Source: Idiomarina sp. MD25a
Lineage (GTDB): Bacteria > Pseudomonadota > Gammaproteobacteria > Enterobacterales > Alteromonadaceae
Length of the DNA stretch: 64,000 bases
NCBI RefSeq assembly: GCF_001870515.1
Contig: NZ_MDGT01000003.1
Location: 636,151 to 700,150 of the forward strand
Direction of reading: 5' to 3'
The notes beneath the pieces were generated by a model. That model saw only the letters and a list, made by a program, of their open reading frames with translations. It did no database searches and had not been told where the DNA came from. Positions within the stretch are counted from its first letter, which is position 1. Each line of letters begins with the position of its first letter. The position numbers and the translations under genes were made by a program. Below, in pieces: positions 35,495 through 46,046 of the stretch.

Positions 35495-36268
35495 ATGCAC
35501 GTGTGGACCATCGCAAACCAAAAGGGCGGCGTAGGCAAGACCACCACAACGGTGGCGCTAGCCGGCTTGTTGCAGCAGCGAGGTCAACGGGTGTTATGTA
35601 TTGATATCGATCCACATGCGTCATTGACGTTTTATTTCGGTATTGATGCCGAAGGGGTCGAGGCAACTGCGTATGACGTGTTTGCCATGGGCAAAGATGT
35701 CGATAAACAAACCACTTTAAAGGCGATCGTTCCGACTGAGCATGATCATCTTGATGTCATGCCCGCGAGCATGGCGCTTGCTACGCTAGATAGAAAGCTT
35801 GGCACTCAAGGGGGCATGGGATTGGTCCTACAACGTGCCTTAGCGTTGGTGGAACACCGTTATGATTATGTTTTAATCGATGTACCTCCAGTGCTGGGCG
35901 TATTAATGGTGAATGCCTTGGCATGCTGCGAACGCGTGCTCATTCCAGTGCAAACCGAACCGCTTGCACTTAAGGGCTTAGAACGTATGATGCGAACACT
36001 CGCGCTTATCCAAAAGTCACGCGGGCATGCTCATCAATACACTATTATTCCAACGTTGTACGATAAACGGACGCGCGCATCGCTAGAAACCTACAAAAAA
36101 GTGGCGCAGCGTTACGGGAAAAGTGTCTGGAACGGCATGATCCCAATTGATACAAAGTTTCGTGATGCCAGTAATGAGCAGTTACCGCCATCGATGTTTG
36201 CGCCACAATCGCGGGGCGTGCTGGCCTATCAAACATTGCTGACTTATTTACAGCAATTACATCTATAG
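35495..36268 (+). CDS. parC: ParA-like ATPase ParC for polar chemotaxis arrays
   Basis: 257 aa. Deviant Walker [10 protein letters not shown] at about residue 11, [11 protein letters not shown], and DVPPVLG. It starts three bases after cheB and precedes a CheW-domain protein. In Vibrio the ParC/ParP pair in this same position recruits chemotaxis arrays to the pole. It is not a chromosomal parA, since no parB is adjacent. Confidence 0.88.
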   Translation: MHVWTIANQKGGVGKTTTTVALAGLLQQRGQRVLCIDIDPHASLTFYFGIDAEGVEATAYDVFAMGKDVDKQTTLKAIVPTEHDHLDVMPASMALATLDRKLGTQGGMGLVLQRALALVEHRYDYVLIDVPPVLGVLMVNALACCERVLIPVQTEPLALKGLERMMRTLALIQKSRGHAHQYTIIPTLYDKRTRASLETYKKVAQRYGKSVWNGMIPIDTKFRDASNEQLPPSMFAPQSRGVLAYQTLLTYLQQLHL

Positions 36269-36276
36269 GAGGTCAC

Positions 36277-37131
<855 letters not shown>

Positions 37132-37132
37132 C

Positions 37133-37636
37133 ATGGCAACTGAAAACCGTAAAACGAAACAACAAGCTGAAGCCGATAGCAATGATGAAGTGCTTCAGTG
37201 GGTAACCTTTCAACTTGAGGAAGAAACCTACGGAATTAATGTAATGCAGGTACAAGAAGTGCTGCGTTACAGCGAGATCGCGCCTGTTCCAGGAGCGCCC
37301 GATTATGTGCTAGGTATTATCAACCTCCGCGGTAACGTGGTGACCGTGATCGATACACGACTACGGTTTGGCTTGCCAGAGAACGAGATTACCGATAACA
37401 CGCGTATTGTAATTATCGAGTCGGATAAGCAGGTCATTGGTATTCTCGTCGACAGTGTCGCCGAAGTGGTTTATCTGAAAAAATCGGAAATCGACAGTGC
37501 ACCGAATGTCGGCACCGAAGAAAGCGCGCGCTTTATCCAAGGGGTTTCGAACCGTGAGGGCGAGTTGTTGATCCTAGTCGACTTAGATAAAATGCTGACC
37601 GACGAAGAATGGGATGAAATTTCGCGGTTAGGATAA
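37133..37636 (+). CDS. cheW: Chemotaxis coupling protein CheW
   Basis: About 167 aa with start ATG at 37133 (MATENRK), preceded by GGAG. A single CheW domain (VTFQLEEETYGI, GIINLRGNVVTVID, ILVDSVAEV). It couples receptors to CheA. It begins one base after the parP stop. Confidence 0.96.
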   Translation: MATENRKTKQQAEADSNDEVLQWVTFQLEEETYGINVMQVQEVLRYSEIAPVPGAPDYVLGIINLRGNVVTVIDTRLRFGLPENEITDNTRIVIIESDKQVIGILVDSVAEVVYLKKSEIDSAPNVGTEESARFIQGVSNREGELLILVDLDKMLTDEEWDEISRLG

Positions 37637-37645
37637 AAATAGTTA

Positions 37646-38107
37646 ATGACCTCACTTACAGTTTGGCTGGCATCGGCAGCGCTGATGCTAGCAATTGTTG
37701 CTCTTATTGTGGCGGTAATGACCAGCCGCAAGCACACAGAATTGCTCGAACGCCAGCAACAGCGTTTATTGATGCTCACCGAGGCGTTGGGCGCTTTAGA
37801 AGAGCAACCAAAACCTCGGCGCTCGGCCGCCGATGACGAGGCTGTCAGCAAGCTACGCGAAGATATAGCGCAGTGGCAAAGACAGCAACAGCACGCCATA
37901 AAACAGCTTGAACAACAACAGCAAAGCCAACAAGAGCAATTTGCCACCACTTTGCAGCAGCTCGAGCAACAAGAGCCTGAAATAAAGCTGTATCAACGGG
38001 CAGCGAAACTGGTGGAGCAGGGGGCGAGTGTCGATGACTTGATGCAAGCCTGTGATTTACCGCGTGCTGAAGCGGAGCTGATGCTAGCTATGCATAAGCG
38101 CAGTTAG
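37646..38107 (+). CDS. DUF2802 protein
   Basis: 153 aa. One N-terminal membrane helix (about 5-27), then a Gln-rich coiled coil (about 35-115) and a small C-terminal helical domain (AAKLVEQGASVDDLMQACDLPRAEAELM). DUF2802 genes regularly follow cheW in polar flagellates; function unknown. Its last 4 bases overlap the convergent FlhB-like gene. Confidence 0.85.
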   Translation: MTSLTVWLASAALMLAIVALIVAVMTSRKHTELLERQQQRLLMLTEALGALEEQPKPRRSAADDEAVSKLREDIAQWQRQQQHAIKQLEQQQQSQQEQFATTLQQLEQQEPEIKLYQRAAKLVEQGASVDDLMQACDLPRAEAELMLAMHKRS

Positions 38108-38382
38108 TACCAGCTATCCGGAAATTTTCCGTCCAATAAATACGAAAACGCAATCAGTTCCGCGATGAGCACATAGAGCTCGCGCGGAATTTCTTCGCCT
38201 ACATTCAGCCGTGCTAGGGAATCCGACAGCATCGGATCTTCATGCACCATGACGCCATGGGCCTTAGCGACTTCGATAATTTCTTCGGCAAGCTCATCAA
38301 AGCCTTTGGCGATGACCTGCGGTGCATTTAAACCATCGTAAGATAAGCCAATGGCTTGTTTTTGTTTATTGTTCTCGCTCAT
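38104..38382 (-). CDS. FlhB C-terminal domain paralogue (FlhX/EscU type)
   Basis: 92 aa. It resembles only the cytoplasmic switch domain of FlhB (AIGLSYDGLNAPQVIAKG, then VHEDPMLSDSLARLNVGEEIP, quoted by its halves), without membrane helices. The autocleavage motif Asn-Pro-Thr-His is absent. FlhX-like proteins can partly replace the FlhB C-domain in Helicobacter. It overlaps the FliK-like gene by 4 bases, pairing the export switch with its ruler partner. Confidence 0.85.
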   Translation of the reverse strand: MSENNKQKQAIGLSYDGLNAPQVIAKGFDELAEEIIEVAKAHGVMVHEDPMLSDSLARLNVGEEIPRELYVLIAELIAFSYLLDGKFPDSWY

Positions 38383-40103
38383 ACCGTGACCCGAATAATA
38401 CCGCTGTGTTGTTGTGCCAAACTGTCAGGCACTTTGCCTTGCTTGATCTGAAAATCCACTGCTGCGACATCTAAACCTGCAAGCCGTTGTTCAAGCTCTG
38501 GGAGTTGGCGTTGCAAGTGCCGCTGCGCTGCCTCTGATTCGGTAAAGAACTGCACGCGAGTGCCAGCGGTTTGGTAACGTCCCTTGACTAACATCGGCCC
38601 CCATTGCTTAAGCTCAAAGCGCAAATTAAATAACCACACTGAACGCTCATTTTTATCATCGCTATGCCCACTTGACTCCCGTTTGATCAGCAGTTCGGTG
38701 CCGGTTTGGCTGCTCGGATTTTGCGACGGCAGCATCAGATAAAATTCGGGCTGTTGCGCCGGACTGTCTTGCAAGCGCATTTGACTGCTTTGTGCGCTAT
38801 TCATTGTTTGCGCTAGGTTGCTCAACAAGCGCTGCAACTGTGCCGCTGGCTGCTGAAGTAATTGCGCGTTAAGGCGTTCACGTACTTCTGCAGTCATGGG
38901 CGGACGTGGCATCAATACCCGATCGTCGCCCGCCCGTGCCTCACCAGGTCCGCGCATAATCTGATCCAGTATGGCTTGGCTGAGTGCTTTAGCTGCCTGT
39001 GGCTGCGTGCTTTGTTGTGCCTGCATACGAATACCTAACAGTGCGATAATCAATTTACCGACCACGCCTAACTGTTGATTGGGCTGACTACTGACCGGTT
39101 TAGCAGCAAACCAATCACTGACGTAATTAGCAAGTTGTTGGGGATGCATCATTTGCTCGCCTTTGGGGAGTTGCGCGAGTGTTTGCGTTAGTAGCTGTTT
39201 GACCTCGGGCTGCTGTTGCGGTGTGATTTCTGTGACTTGGCGTAAAAACTGGGTCAATTGCGCAGGTGTCAGCGTTTGCGTTTGCTTCACTAATCGCCCA
39301 TCCACCGTGGGCGCTGTTGGTGCTGGCGTCGTCGGTACAGTCGATGTGGGCGCAGTTGCTGCGGTCTGTTGCGTTTGACTGGGGACCGAAGTAGTCATTT
39401 GTTGAAGCAATGCACGCGCGATGGGCTGGGGGATTTGTTGTAAGGGAACACTCACTTCGCTAACTACTTTAGACGGCGTTTGCAGTTGCATCGTCAGTTG
39501 ACCCTGACTCACCTTTATCGCGTTAATCTGAATCGGTAATGGCGTGAGGGCTGAAGGCGTTGCTGTCGATTTAGCCTGCGCGACTTTCACCCACTGTGTG
39601 AGCACCTGTTGTAACTGCTCACTGACTGCTTGTCGTATGGGTTGTGGTAGTTGAGTCAATGGTACTGCAATCTTATTGGATACGTTCGAGCTCGGCGAGG
39701 CAGTCATTTGTCCCTGCTGTCGCAGCGGCACACTGATACGCGCGTCGCTGCGCATTAGCTGTTCAACAATACGGCTGATCACAGCACTTTGAGCTTTAGG
39801 TGTTACTGGCGGTTGAGCATCTCCCGTGGCACGCAGTACGACTTGCTCCAGTTGTTGTTTTACCGCTGCTAGGGCCTGTGGCGTGATAGTTAACTGACCG
39901 TTAACTGGCGCGGGGTTAAACTGCTGGGGCTGCGGAGTCGAGCTATTCAATTGTGTCGTCAGCGCATTAAATACGCTTTGCATGGCATTCTGCTGCGCTT
40001 GTGAAACAGCCGCTTGCGGGGTATTCAACGCGGTTGTCGTCGCCGAGTTTGACGGCGTCGCCAACGACTGCATCATTTGTTGTAATAGCTGTTTAATTTG
40101 CAT
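38379..40103 (-). CDS. FliK-like flagellar hook-length control protein
   Basis: 574 aa. A long Gln/Thr/Pro-rich region (about 1-430) is followed by a conserved-looking C-terminal domain (about 470-574, LFNLRFELKQWGPMLVKGRY, split at Gln), like the FliK C-domain that contacts FlhB. It probably acts as a secreted ruler or as a cytoplasmic switch regulator. Located apart from the hook genes and paired with the FlhB-like gene, it may be a second FliK. Confidence 0.75.
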   Translation of the reverse strand: MQIKQLLQQMMQSLATPSNSATTTALNTPQAAVSQAQQNAMQSVFNALTTQLNSSTPQPQQFNPAPVNGQLTITPQALAAVKQQLEQVVLRATGDAQPPVTPKAQSAVISRIVEQLMRSDARISVPLRQQGQMTASPSSNVSNKIAVPLTQLPQPIRQAVSEQLQQVLTQWVKVAQAKSTATPSALTPLPIQINAIKVSQGQLTMQLQTPSKVVSEVSVPLQQIPQPIARALLQQMTTSVPSQTQQTAATAPTSTVPTTPAPTAPTVDGRLVKQTQTLTPAQLTQFLRQVTEITPQQQPEVKQLLTQTLAQLPKGEQMMHPQQLANYVSDWFAAKPVSSQPNQQLGVVGKLIIALLGIRMQAQQSTQPQAAKALSQAILDQIMRGPGEARAGDDRVLMPRPPMTAEVRERLNAQLLQQPAAQLQRLLSNLAQTMNSAQSSQMRLQDSPAQQPEFYLMLPSQNPSSQTGTELLIKRESSGHSDDKNERSVWLFNLRFELKQWGPMLVKGRYQTAGTRVQFFTESEAAQRHLQRQLPELEQRLAGLDVAAVDFQIKQGKVPDSLAQQHSGIIRVTV

Positions 40104-40220
40104 GACGCACTGCCCTTACCCAGATCATGAAAAGCGACCGTTTTACATGGCTTTTTCGGCAAATATTGTGGTAAACTCGAGCCAATTTACACATCATTTG
40201 CAGACATTGCCGCAGCCTTG

Positions 40221-40904
40221 ATGAAGCATAAAACGACAGAACCTCTGCCCCGACTTACAGCGCACGAACTTTCCTCAGTTCGCGGCGGGCGTACCTTGTT
40301 CGAGCAGGTCTCTTTTGAGGTTCATGCTGGCGAACTCTGGCAAATTACTGGTGCCAATGGCGCCGGTAAGTCGACATTACTCCGTATGCTTGCCGGGCTA
40401 ATGCCGAGCAGTACTGGCAGCATTGAGTTTAACAATCACTCAATACAGTATGACCGTAGTGCCTACCATCAGCAACTCTTGTTTATCGGTCACAAACCCG
40501 CGGTTAAAGCCGAGCTGACAGCGTTGGAAAATGTCTATTGGCAACGTCGCTTAAGCGGCGATAAGGGTGCCAGACAAGACAGCATGGATGACTGGAGTCT
40601 ACTCGAAACCATCGGGCTACTCGGATTGGAAGATGAAGTGACGGGGCGGTTATCAGCCGGGCAACAACGTCGCGTGGCACTGACGCGGTTATGGCATAGC
40701 CAAGCACCGTTATGGATTCTCGATGAACCCTTTACCGCGTTGGACGTAAAAGGTATCGCTTTGCTTGAGCAACGCTTTAGCGAGCACTTAAGTCAAGGTG
40801 GCAGTATCGTGATGACCTCGCATCAGGCGTTATCGCTGGCGAGTTTGAATCCACAGCAGTTGCATTTAGGTGAAGTTTACGCCAATGCCATGGGAGCCGC
40901 GTGA
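40221..40904 (+). CDS. ccmA: Heme exporter ATPase CcmA
   Basis: About 228 aa ABC ATPase: Walker A GANGAGKST, signature LSAGQQRR, Walker B LWILDEPFTALD. Start ATG 40221 (an in-frame TTG is just before it). Works with CcmB/C to release holo-CcmE. First gene of a ccmABCDEFGHI operon where all starts overlap or nearly touch the preceding stops. Confidence 0.96.
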   Translation: MKHKTTEPLPRLTAHELSSVRGGRTLFEQVSFEVHAGELWQITGANGAGKSTLLRMLAGLMPSSTGSIEFNNHSIQYDRSAYHQQLLFIGHKPAVKAELTALENVYWQRRLSGDKGARQDSMDDWSLLETIGLLGLEDEVTGRLSAGQQRRVALTRLWHSQAPLWILDEPFTALDVKGIALLEQRFSEHLSQGGSIVMTSHQALSLASLNPQQLHLGEVYANAMGAA

Positions 40905-41578
40905 TGACCGCAGTGCAGTTATGGCGTTCAGTGTTGAGTAAGGATCTGCGTCTCGCAGCAAGACGACGTTCAGACGCGATCAACCCACTGGTTTTCTTGC
41001 TCATGGTGATTACTTTGTTCCCGCTCGGCGTTGGACCAGGACCCGATATTTTAGCGCGTATTGCACCGGGCATTATTTGGGTCGCGGCGTTGTTAGCTAC
41101 CTTGTTGGGCGTGGATCGTATTTTCAAAGATGATTATGCCGATGGGTCGCTCGAACAGCTGTGTTTATTGCCGCAGCCGCTCGCCTTTACAGTGAGCGCA
41201 AAAATGGTTTCGCACTGGTTATTGAGTGGTTTGCCATTAGTGATACTCTCGCCGCTGCTGGCTTTATTGTTGAGCTTACCGACCTCCGCATATGGTGCGT
41301 TAAGCCTTTCACTATTGTTGGGTACGCCGGCATTGAGTGCCTTGGCTGCCATCGGCGCTTCGCTGACGTTGCCGCTGCAACGAGGCAGTGCCTTAGTCAG
41401 TTTAATTTTATTGCCATTGTTTATTCCGTTACTGATATTCGCTACGTCGGCGGTAGAGAGTGCGGGAATGGGCATGGCTGTGCACGGACAGTTGGCTATT
41501 TTAGCCGCCATTTCCGTATTAACAGTAACATTAGCACCGCTGGCCGTGGCCGCGGGCGTCAGAATGAGTGTGAATTAA
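40904..41578 (+). CDS. ccmB: Heme exporter membrane protein CcmB
   Basis: About 224 aa with six membrane helices. The N-terminus LRLAARRRSDAINPLVF and FKDDYADGSLEQL are typical. The ATG at 40904 overlaps the ccmA stop (TGATG). Membrane part of the CcmABCD complex. Confidence 0.95.
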   Translation: MTAVQLWRSVLSKDLRLAARRRSDAINPLVFLLMVITLFPLGVGPGPDILARIAPGIIWVAALLATLLGVDRIFKDDYADGSLEQLCLLPQPLAFTVSAKMVSHWLLSGLPLVILSPLLALLLSLPTSAYGALSLSLLLGTPALSALAAIGASLTLPLQRGSALVSLILLPLFIPLLIFATSAVESAGMGMAVHGQLAILAAISVLTVTLAPLAVAAGVRMSVN

Positions 41579-41579
41579 T

Positions 41580-42344
41580 ATGTGGCGTTGGTTACACCCT
41601 TATGCAAAGCCTGAAGCGACGTATCGCTTAGTGGATAAGTTATTACCATGGTTCGCGGGCTTGACACTTATTAGCCTATTGGTGGGCATGGTTTGGGGCT
41701 TGGCGTTTGCGCCGGCCGACTATCAGCAAGGCGATAGCTATCGCATTATCTACATTCACGTTCCTGCGGCTATTTTCTCCATGGGTGCCTATTTTGGCAT
41801 GGCAATCTGTGGCGCTATCGCTCTAATCTGGCAGATTAAAACAGCGGAGTGGGCATTACCCGCGATTGCGCCCGTAGGCGCCGCCATGACCGCTATTGCA
41901 TTATTTACGGGTGCCATTTGGGGTAAACCCATGTGGGGCACGTGGTGGGTATGGGATGCACGGCTCACGTCAGAACTTATTTTATTGTTTTTATACATTG
42001 GCGTAATGGCTCTTTACGCTGCATTTGATGATGCGCGTACCGGCGCCAAAGCCGCATCGATTCTGGCGATTGTAGGGGTCGTGAACTTACCCATTATTCA
42101 TTATTCGGTAGAATGGTGGAACACGCTACATCAAGGCGCCACCATTACTAAATTTGAGCGTCCCTCCATTGCCACGAGCATGCTGTGGCCGCTACTTATC
42201 AGCTTGTTAGGCTTTATGCTGTTGACCGCGACTTTAGTGCTGATGCGTTACAAAAATCAGTTGCTTAAGCACGAACTCAATCGCCCGTGGGCGCAGGCAG
42301 AGCTCGCGCTCGATAGTCGCGAATCAGCTGAGGAGACTCGCTAA
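41580..42344 (+). CDS. ccmC: Heme lyase-type membrane protein CcmC
   Basis: 254 aa, six membrane helices and the periplasmic tryptophan-rich WWD motif (GKPMWGTWWVWDARLT) that binds heme, with flanking His residues (YIHVPAA, IIHYSVEWWNTLHQG). It loads heme onto CcmE. The stop overlaps ccmD (TAATG). Confidence 0.96.
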   Translation: MWRWLHPYAKPEATYRLVDKLLPWFAGLTLISLLVGMVWGLAFAPADYQQGDSYRIIYIHVPAAIFSMGAYFGMAICGAIALIWQIKTAEWALPAIAPVGAAMTAIALFTGAIWGKPMWGTWWVWDARLTSELILLFLYIGVMALYAAFDDARTGAKAASILAIVGVVNLPIIHYSVEWWNTLHQGATITKFERPSIATSMLWPLLISLLGFMLLTATLVLMRYKNQLLKHELNRPWAQAELALDSRESAEETR

Positions 42345-42553
42345 TGGCATTTGATAGTTTTAGTGAATTTGTTCATATGGGTGGCTACGGACTGTATGTG
42401 TGGTCGTCTTTCTTTCTGACTTTTTTAGTGATTGCAGGTGTTGCCTTAGAAACCAGTGTGCAGCGGCGACGTTTGCAGAAGGAAAGCTTAAAAGTTCAAC
42501 GTCGTAAACAGCGGCTTGCGCGTCGCACGCAGCAAGCAAGCGCTGAGGAGTAG
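42344..42553 (+). CDS. ccmD: Heme exporter small subunit CcmD
   Basis: 69 aa with one membrane helix ([19 protein letters not shown]) and a basic tail, the family layout. Needed to release holo-CcmE from CcmABC. Confidence 0.93.
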   Translation: MAFDSFSEFVHMGGYGLYVWSSFFLTFLVIAGVALETSVQRRRLQKESLKVQRRKQRLARRTQQASAEE

Positions 42554-42557
42554 AGGT

Positions 42558-43040
42558 ATGAACCCGCGTCGTAAAAAACGGTTAACCTGGGTACTTGTAT
42601 TAGTTGTTGGCGTTAGTATTGCCATTGGTCTCATGTTGTATGCCATGAGCTACAGCATTAACTTGTTCTACACGCCGAGTGATTTTGAACAAGTTGAGGA
42701 AGGCAAACAGCCACCACAAGTCGGTCAACGTATGCGCATTGGCGGCATGGTGGTAGAGGGATCTGTGGATCGCGATCCAGAGACGCTGGAAGTCAGCTTT
42801 AAAGTCACCGATACCGGACCTGAAGTGACTATTTTATATCAAGGTATTTTGCCCGACTTATTCCGCGAAGGGCAGGGTATTGTCGCGCAAGGCGAACTGA
42901 TTGCCCCACGTACGCTGAAAGCGAGCGAAGTGTTGGCAAAACATGACGAGGAATACATGCCACCCGAACTCGCCGAAAAAATGAAAGGCATTAAGCATGT
43001 CAACCCAAACCAACCAGCTGAGCAAGGGGAGACACCATGA
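42558..43040 (+). CDS. ccmE: Periplasmic heme chaperone CcmE
   Basis: About 160 aa. ATG at 42558 (MNPRRKKRL) with AGAGG upstream; the longer frame starts inside ccmD. N-terminal anchor, OB-fold body, and the heme-attaching His in LAKHDEEY (about residue 129). Confidence 0.96.
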   Translation: MNPRRKKRLTWVLVLVVGVSIAIGLMLYAMSYSINLFYTPSDFEQVEEGKQPPQVGQRMRIGGMVVEGSVDRDPETLEVSFKVTDTGPEVTILYQGILPDLFREGQGIVAQGELIAPRTLKASEVLAKHDEEYMPPELAEKMKGIKHVNPNQPAEQGETP

Positions 43041-45001
43041 TTGCTGAGCTTGGTCATTTAAGTATTGCGATTGCGCTGGCATTCTCAGCGCTGTTGGCGG
43101 GCTATGCACTGATTGGTGCACAACGCGGCCACGGGGGCATGATGAGTCTGTCGCGCCCGCTCGCGATAGGGCAGTTTATTTTCACCGCAATTGCCTTCGC
43201 GTTGTTGGTCGCCGCTTTCGTCCAAAATGACTTTAGTATTGCTTATGTAGCCGCTAACTCGAATACGCAGTTGCCCTGGTTTTACCGTATTACCGCGGTG
43301 TGGGGCTCGCACGAAGGTTCTTTCTTGCTGTGGATGCTGATGCAAGCGGGCTGGATCGCCGCTGTTGCACTGTTTTCTCGCTCTATGCCACTGCCGATGG
43401 TGGCGCGCGTACTCGGCATTCTGGGTCTGATCAGTATTGGTTTCTATCTGTTTATGATGACAGTATCGAACCCGTTTGATCGCAACTTGCCGATTATTCC
43501 GGTCGATGGCAATGATTTAAACCCATTACTGCAAGATCCCGGCATGATCATTCACCCGCCGTTGCTATATATGGGCTATGTGGGTTTTTCTGTTGCCTTT
43601 GCGTTCGCTATCGCTGCGCTGATGTCGGGCAAACTCGATGCGGCATGGGCACGTTGGTCACGTCCCTGGACATTGGCGGCATGGATGTTCCTGACTGTCG
43701 GCATCGCGCTCGGTAGTTGGTGGGCATACTATGAGCTCGGTTGGGGCGGTTGGTGGTTCTGGGACCCCGTCGAAAACGCCAGTTTTATGCCGTGGCTCGT
43801 GGGTACAGCCCTTATCCACTCGTTAGCGGTCACCGAAAAGCGTGGCAGTTTTAAATCCTGGACCGTGCTGTTGGCAATCGCAGCCTTTAGCTTAAGTTTG
43901 CTCGGTACCTTCTTGGTCCGTTCGGGCGTATTGGTGTCAGTGCATGCCTTTGCTTCCGATCCGACTCGAGGTCTGTTTATTCTCGTATTATTGGCTATCG
44001 TCATCGGTGGTTCATTGGCTCTGTACGGTTGGCGAGCCTCACAAATGCAAGGGTATAGCCGTTATGAGGCGGCCTCGCGCGAGGTCTTTTTGCTGGCGAA
44101 TAACGTGTTACTGATGGCCGCCATGATGGTGGTGTTGTTGGGGACTTTATTACCGCTAGTCTACAAACAGTTAGGCTTAGGTTCGATTTCGATTGGTGAA
44201 CCTTTCTTTAACGAGCTGTACAGTTATTTGATTGTGCCTTTTGCACTCATGCTCGGTGTTGGCCCTTGGATGCGTTGGCGTAGACAACCGCTCGCGCCGC
44301 TGTTAAAGCCACTACTACTATGCCTTGCATTGGCCGCCATTCTTGCTTTCGTACTGCCAAAAATATGGGCCGACGAAATGCACTTATGGGCTGTTTTAGG
44401 GCTATTCTTGGCACTGTGGGTGGCATTGGCAACCATCACCGATGTGTTGCAAAGCGTGCAACAGCGCGGTGGCGATGTCAGCGCCTTACGTCGGATACCG
44501 GCCAGTCAGTGGGGCATGGTACTCGGTCATATCGGTTTTGCTGTAACGCTAGTAGGCGTTGCACTTGTATCGCACTACGAAACCGAGCGTGATATCTCGA
44601 TTGAGCCCGGTCAAACCGTGAATGTGGGTCAATACGACCTAACCTTTGAACACCTCACCCATAAAGAGGGACCTAATTATGACTCAGACCATGGTGTCTT
44701 TACGGTTAGTGAAGAAGGTGAGTACGTTACTGAGGTGGTCAGCGAAAAACGCTTCTATCGCGTGCAACGGATGAGCATGACCGAAGTCGGTTTAGACTCT
44801 GGCTTATTACGCGATCTGTATGTCGCCATGGGTGAGCCGCTCGAGCAGGGGCAAGGCAACCAAACTAAATGGGCTGTGCGTTTTTATACCAAACCCTTTG
44901 TTCGCTGGATTTGGCTCGGTGCCTTGATTATGGCCGTAGGTGGTTTAATTGCGATGGCCGACAAGCGGTACCGCAAGCGTAAACAAGGAGCCCAAGCATG
45001 A
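43037..45001 (+). CDS. ccmF: Heme lyase subunit CcmF
   Basis: 654 aa, about 15 membrane helices with the WWD motif [15 protein letters not shown] (about residue 235) and conserved His ([17 protein letters not shown]). It attaches heme to apocytochrome c with CcmH/I. Overlaps ccmE and ccmG by 4 bases each. Confidence 0.97.
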   Translation: MIAELGHLSIAIALAFSALLAGYALIGAQRGHGGMMSLSRPLAIGQFIFTAIAFALLVAAFVQNDFSIAYVAANSNTQLPWFYRITAVWGSHEGSFLLWMLMQAGWIAAVALFSRSMPLPMVARVLGILGLISIGFYLFMMTVSNPFDRNLPIIPVDGNDLNPLLQDPGMIIHPPLLYMGYVGFSVAFAFAIAALMSGKLDAAWARWSRPWTLAAWMFLTVGIALGSWWAYYELGWGGWWFWDPVENASFMPWLVGTALIHSLAVTEKRGSFKSWTVLLAIAAFSLSLLGTFLVRSGVLVSVHAFASDPTRGLFILVLLAIVIGGSLALYGWRASQMQGYSRYEAASREVFLLANNVLLMAAMMVVLLGTLLPLVYKQLGLGSISIGEPFFNELYSYLIVPFALMLGVGPWMRWRRQPLAPLLKPLLLCLALAAILAFVLPKIWADEMHLWAVLGLFLALWVALATITDVLQSVQQRGGDVSALRRIPASQWGMVLGHIGFAVTLVGVALVSHYETERDISIEPGQTVNVGQYDLTFEHLTHKEGPNYDSDHGVFTVSEEGEYVTEVVSEKRFYRVQRMSMTEVGLDSGLLRDLYVAMGEPLEQGQGNQTKWAVRFYTKPFVRWIWLGALIMAVGGLIAMADKRYRKRKQGAQA

Positions 45002-45570
45002 GTGCACAGGAGACTCAAGGTTCAAATAAAAAGTGGATAGTACTGTTCGTTCCGCTGGTGCTTTTCATCGTGTTGGTGGTTTTCCTCCTGAAAGGGCTGG
45101 GTAAAGATCCAACACACTTAGAATCAGTGCTAATCGATAAACCAGTGCCCGAATTTACCGCGCAGGATCTGTTTGATCCGACCCAGCAACACAGCGAGCA
45201 GGTGCTGAAAAAAGGACCCTTATTATTTAATGTTTGGGCGACGTGGTGTCCGACTTGCCGTGCTGAGCATGAATTTCTAAATGAACTCGCGGCGCAAGGT
45301 ATTCCTATTGTTGGATTAAACTATAAAGACGATTCGCGTGGTAAAGCCATGGATTGGTTGAATACCCTAGGTGACCCTTACACGGTCAACCTATATGACC
45401 CAGAGGGTAAAGTTGCCTTTGAATTTGGTGTATATGGTGCGCCAGAAACTTATTTCATTGATGCCGAGGGCCGAGTCCGTTATCGCCATGTGGGTGATGT
45501 GAATCCGCGTAACTGGGAGAACCAACTCAAGGGTATTTACCAACAAATGGTGAAGGAGGCGAAGCAATAA
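44998..45570 (+). CDS. dsbE: Thiol:disulfide interchange protein CcmG/DsbE
   Basis: 190 aa. An N-terminal membrane anchor and a thioredoxin fold with active site WATWCPTCR (about residues 80-88) and cis-Pro loop YGAPETYF. It reduces apocytochrome or CcmH thiols in the periplasm. Confidence 0.96.
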   Translation: MSAQETQGSNKKWIVLFVPLVLFIVLVVFLLKGLGKDPTHLESVLIDKPVPEFTAQDLFDPTQQHSEQVLKKGPLLFNVWATWCPTCRAEHEFLNELAAQGIPIVGLNYKDDSRGKAMDWLNTLGDPYTVNLYDPEGKVAFEFGVYGAPETYFIDAEGRVRYRHVGDVNPRNWENQLKGIYQQMVKEAKQ

Positions 45571-46046
45571 TGCGTACCTTAACCAGCACTGTTATCAGCG
45601 CGCTGGCGCTGGTAGCAACCTTGTTTAGTTTGTATGCCGTTGGACAAGCATCAATTCGCGAACATGCATTTGAAACGGAAGCCCAGCGTGAACTTTACCA
45701 AACACTCATTCAGGAATTACGTTGCCCGAAGTGTCAGAATCAAAACATTGCTGATTCCAATGCGCCACTCTCGGCAGACATGCGCGACCGAACTTATACC
45801 ATGGTGATGGAAGGTAAGAGTCGCAAACAAATTATCGACTATATGGTCGCTCGCTACGGTAACTTTGTGCATTATCGGCCCCCCTTTAATTGGTACACCA
45901 GTATTTTATGGTGGGGACCGTTGCTGATTATTGTGGTTGGCGTGGGAGTCGCATGGGCGATGTCACGTAAGCGCAAACAGCCATTAGCGCTGTCAGAAGA
46001 AGAGCAAGAGCGACTCAAACAGTTAAGGAAGCCGGACCATGATTAA
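45570..46046 (+). CDS. ccmH: Cytochrome c maturation protein CcmH
   Basis: 158 aa. Signal peptide, then LRCPKCQNQNIADSNAPL with the redox CxxC, and a C-terminal membrane helix (SILWWGPLLIIVVGVGVAW). It covers only the N-terminal half of E. coli CcmH; the TPR half is the next gene. Confidence 0.96.
   Translation: MRTLTSTVISALALVATLFSLYAVGQASIREHAFETEAQRELYQTLIQELRCPKCQNQNIADSNAPLSADMRDRTYTMVMEGKSRKQIIDYMVARYGNFVHYRPPFNWYTSILWWGPLLIIVVGVGVAWAMSRKRKQPLALSEEEQERLKQLRKPDHD

Noticed and set aside
35495-36268. Chromosome-partition parA
   Set aside because: No parB or parS next to it; it is inside the chemotaxis operon and followed by a CheW-domain protein, the ParC/ParP layout.
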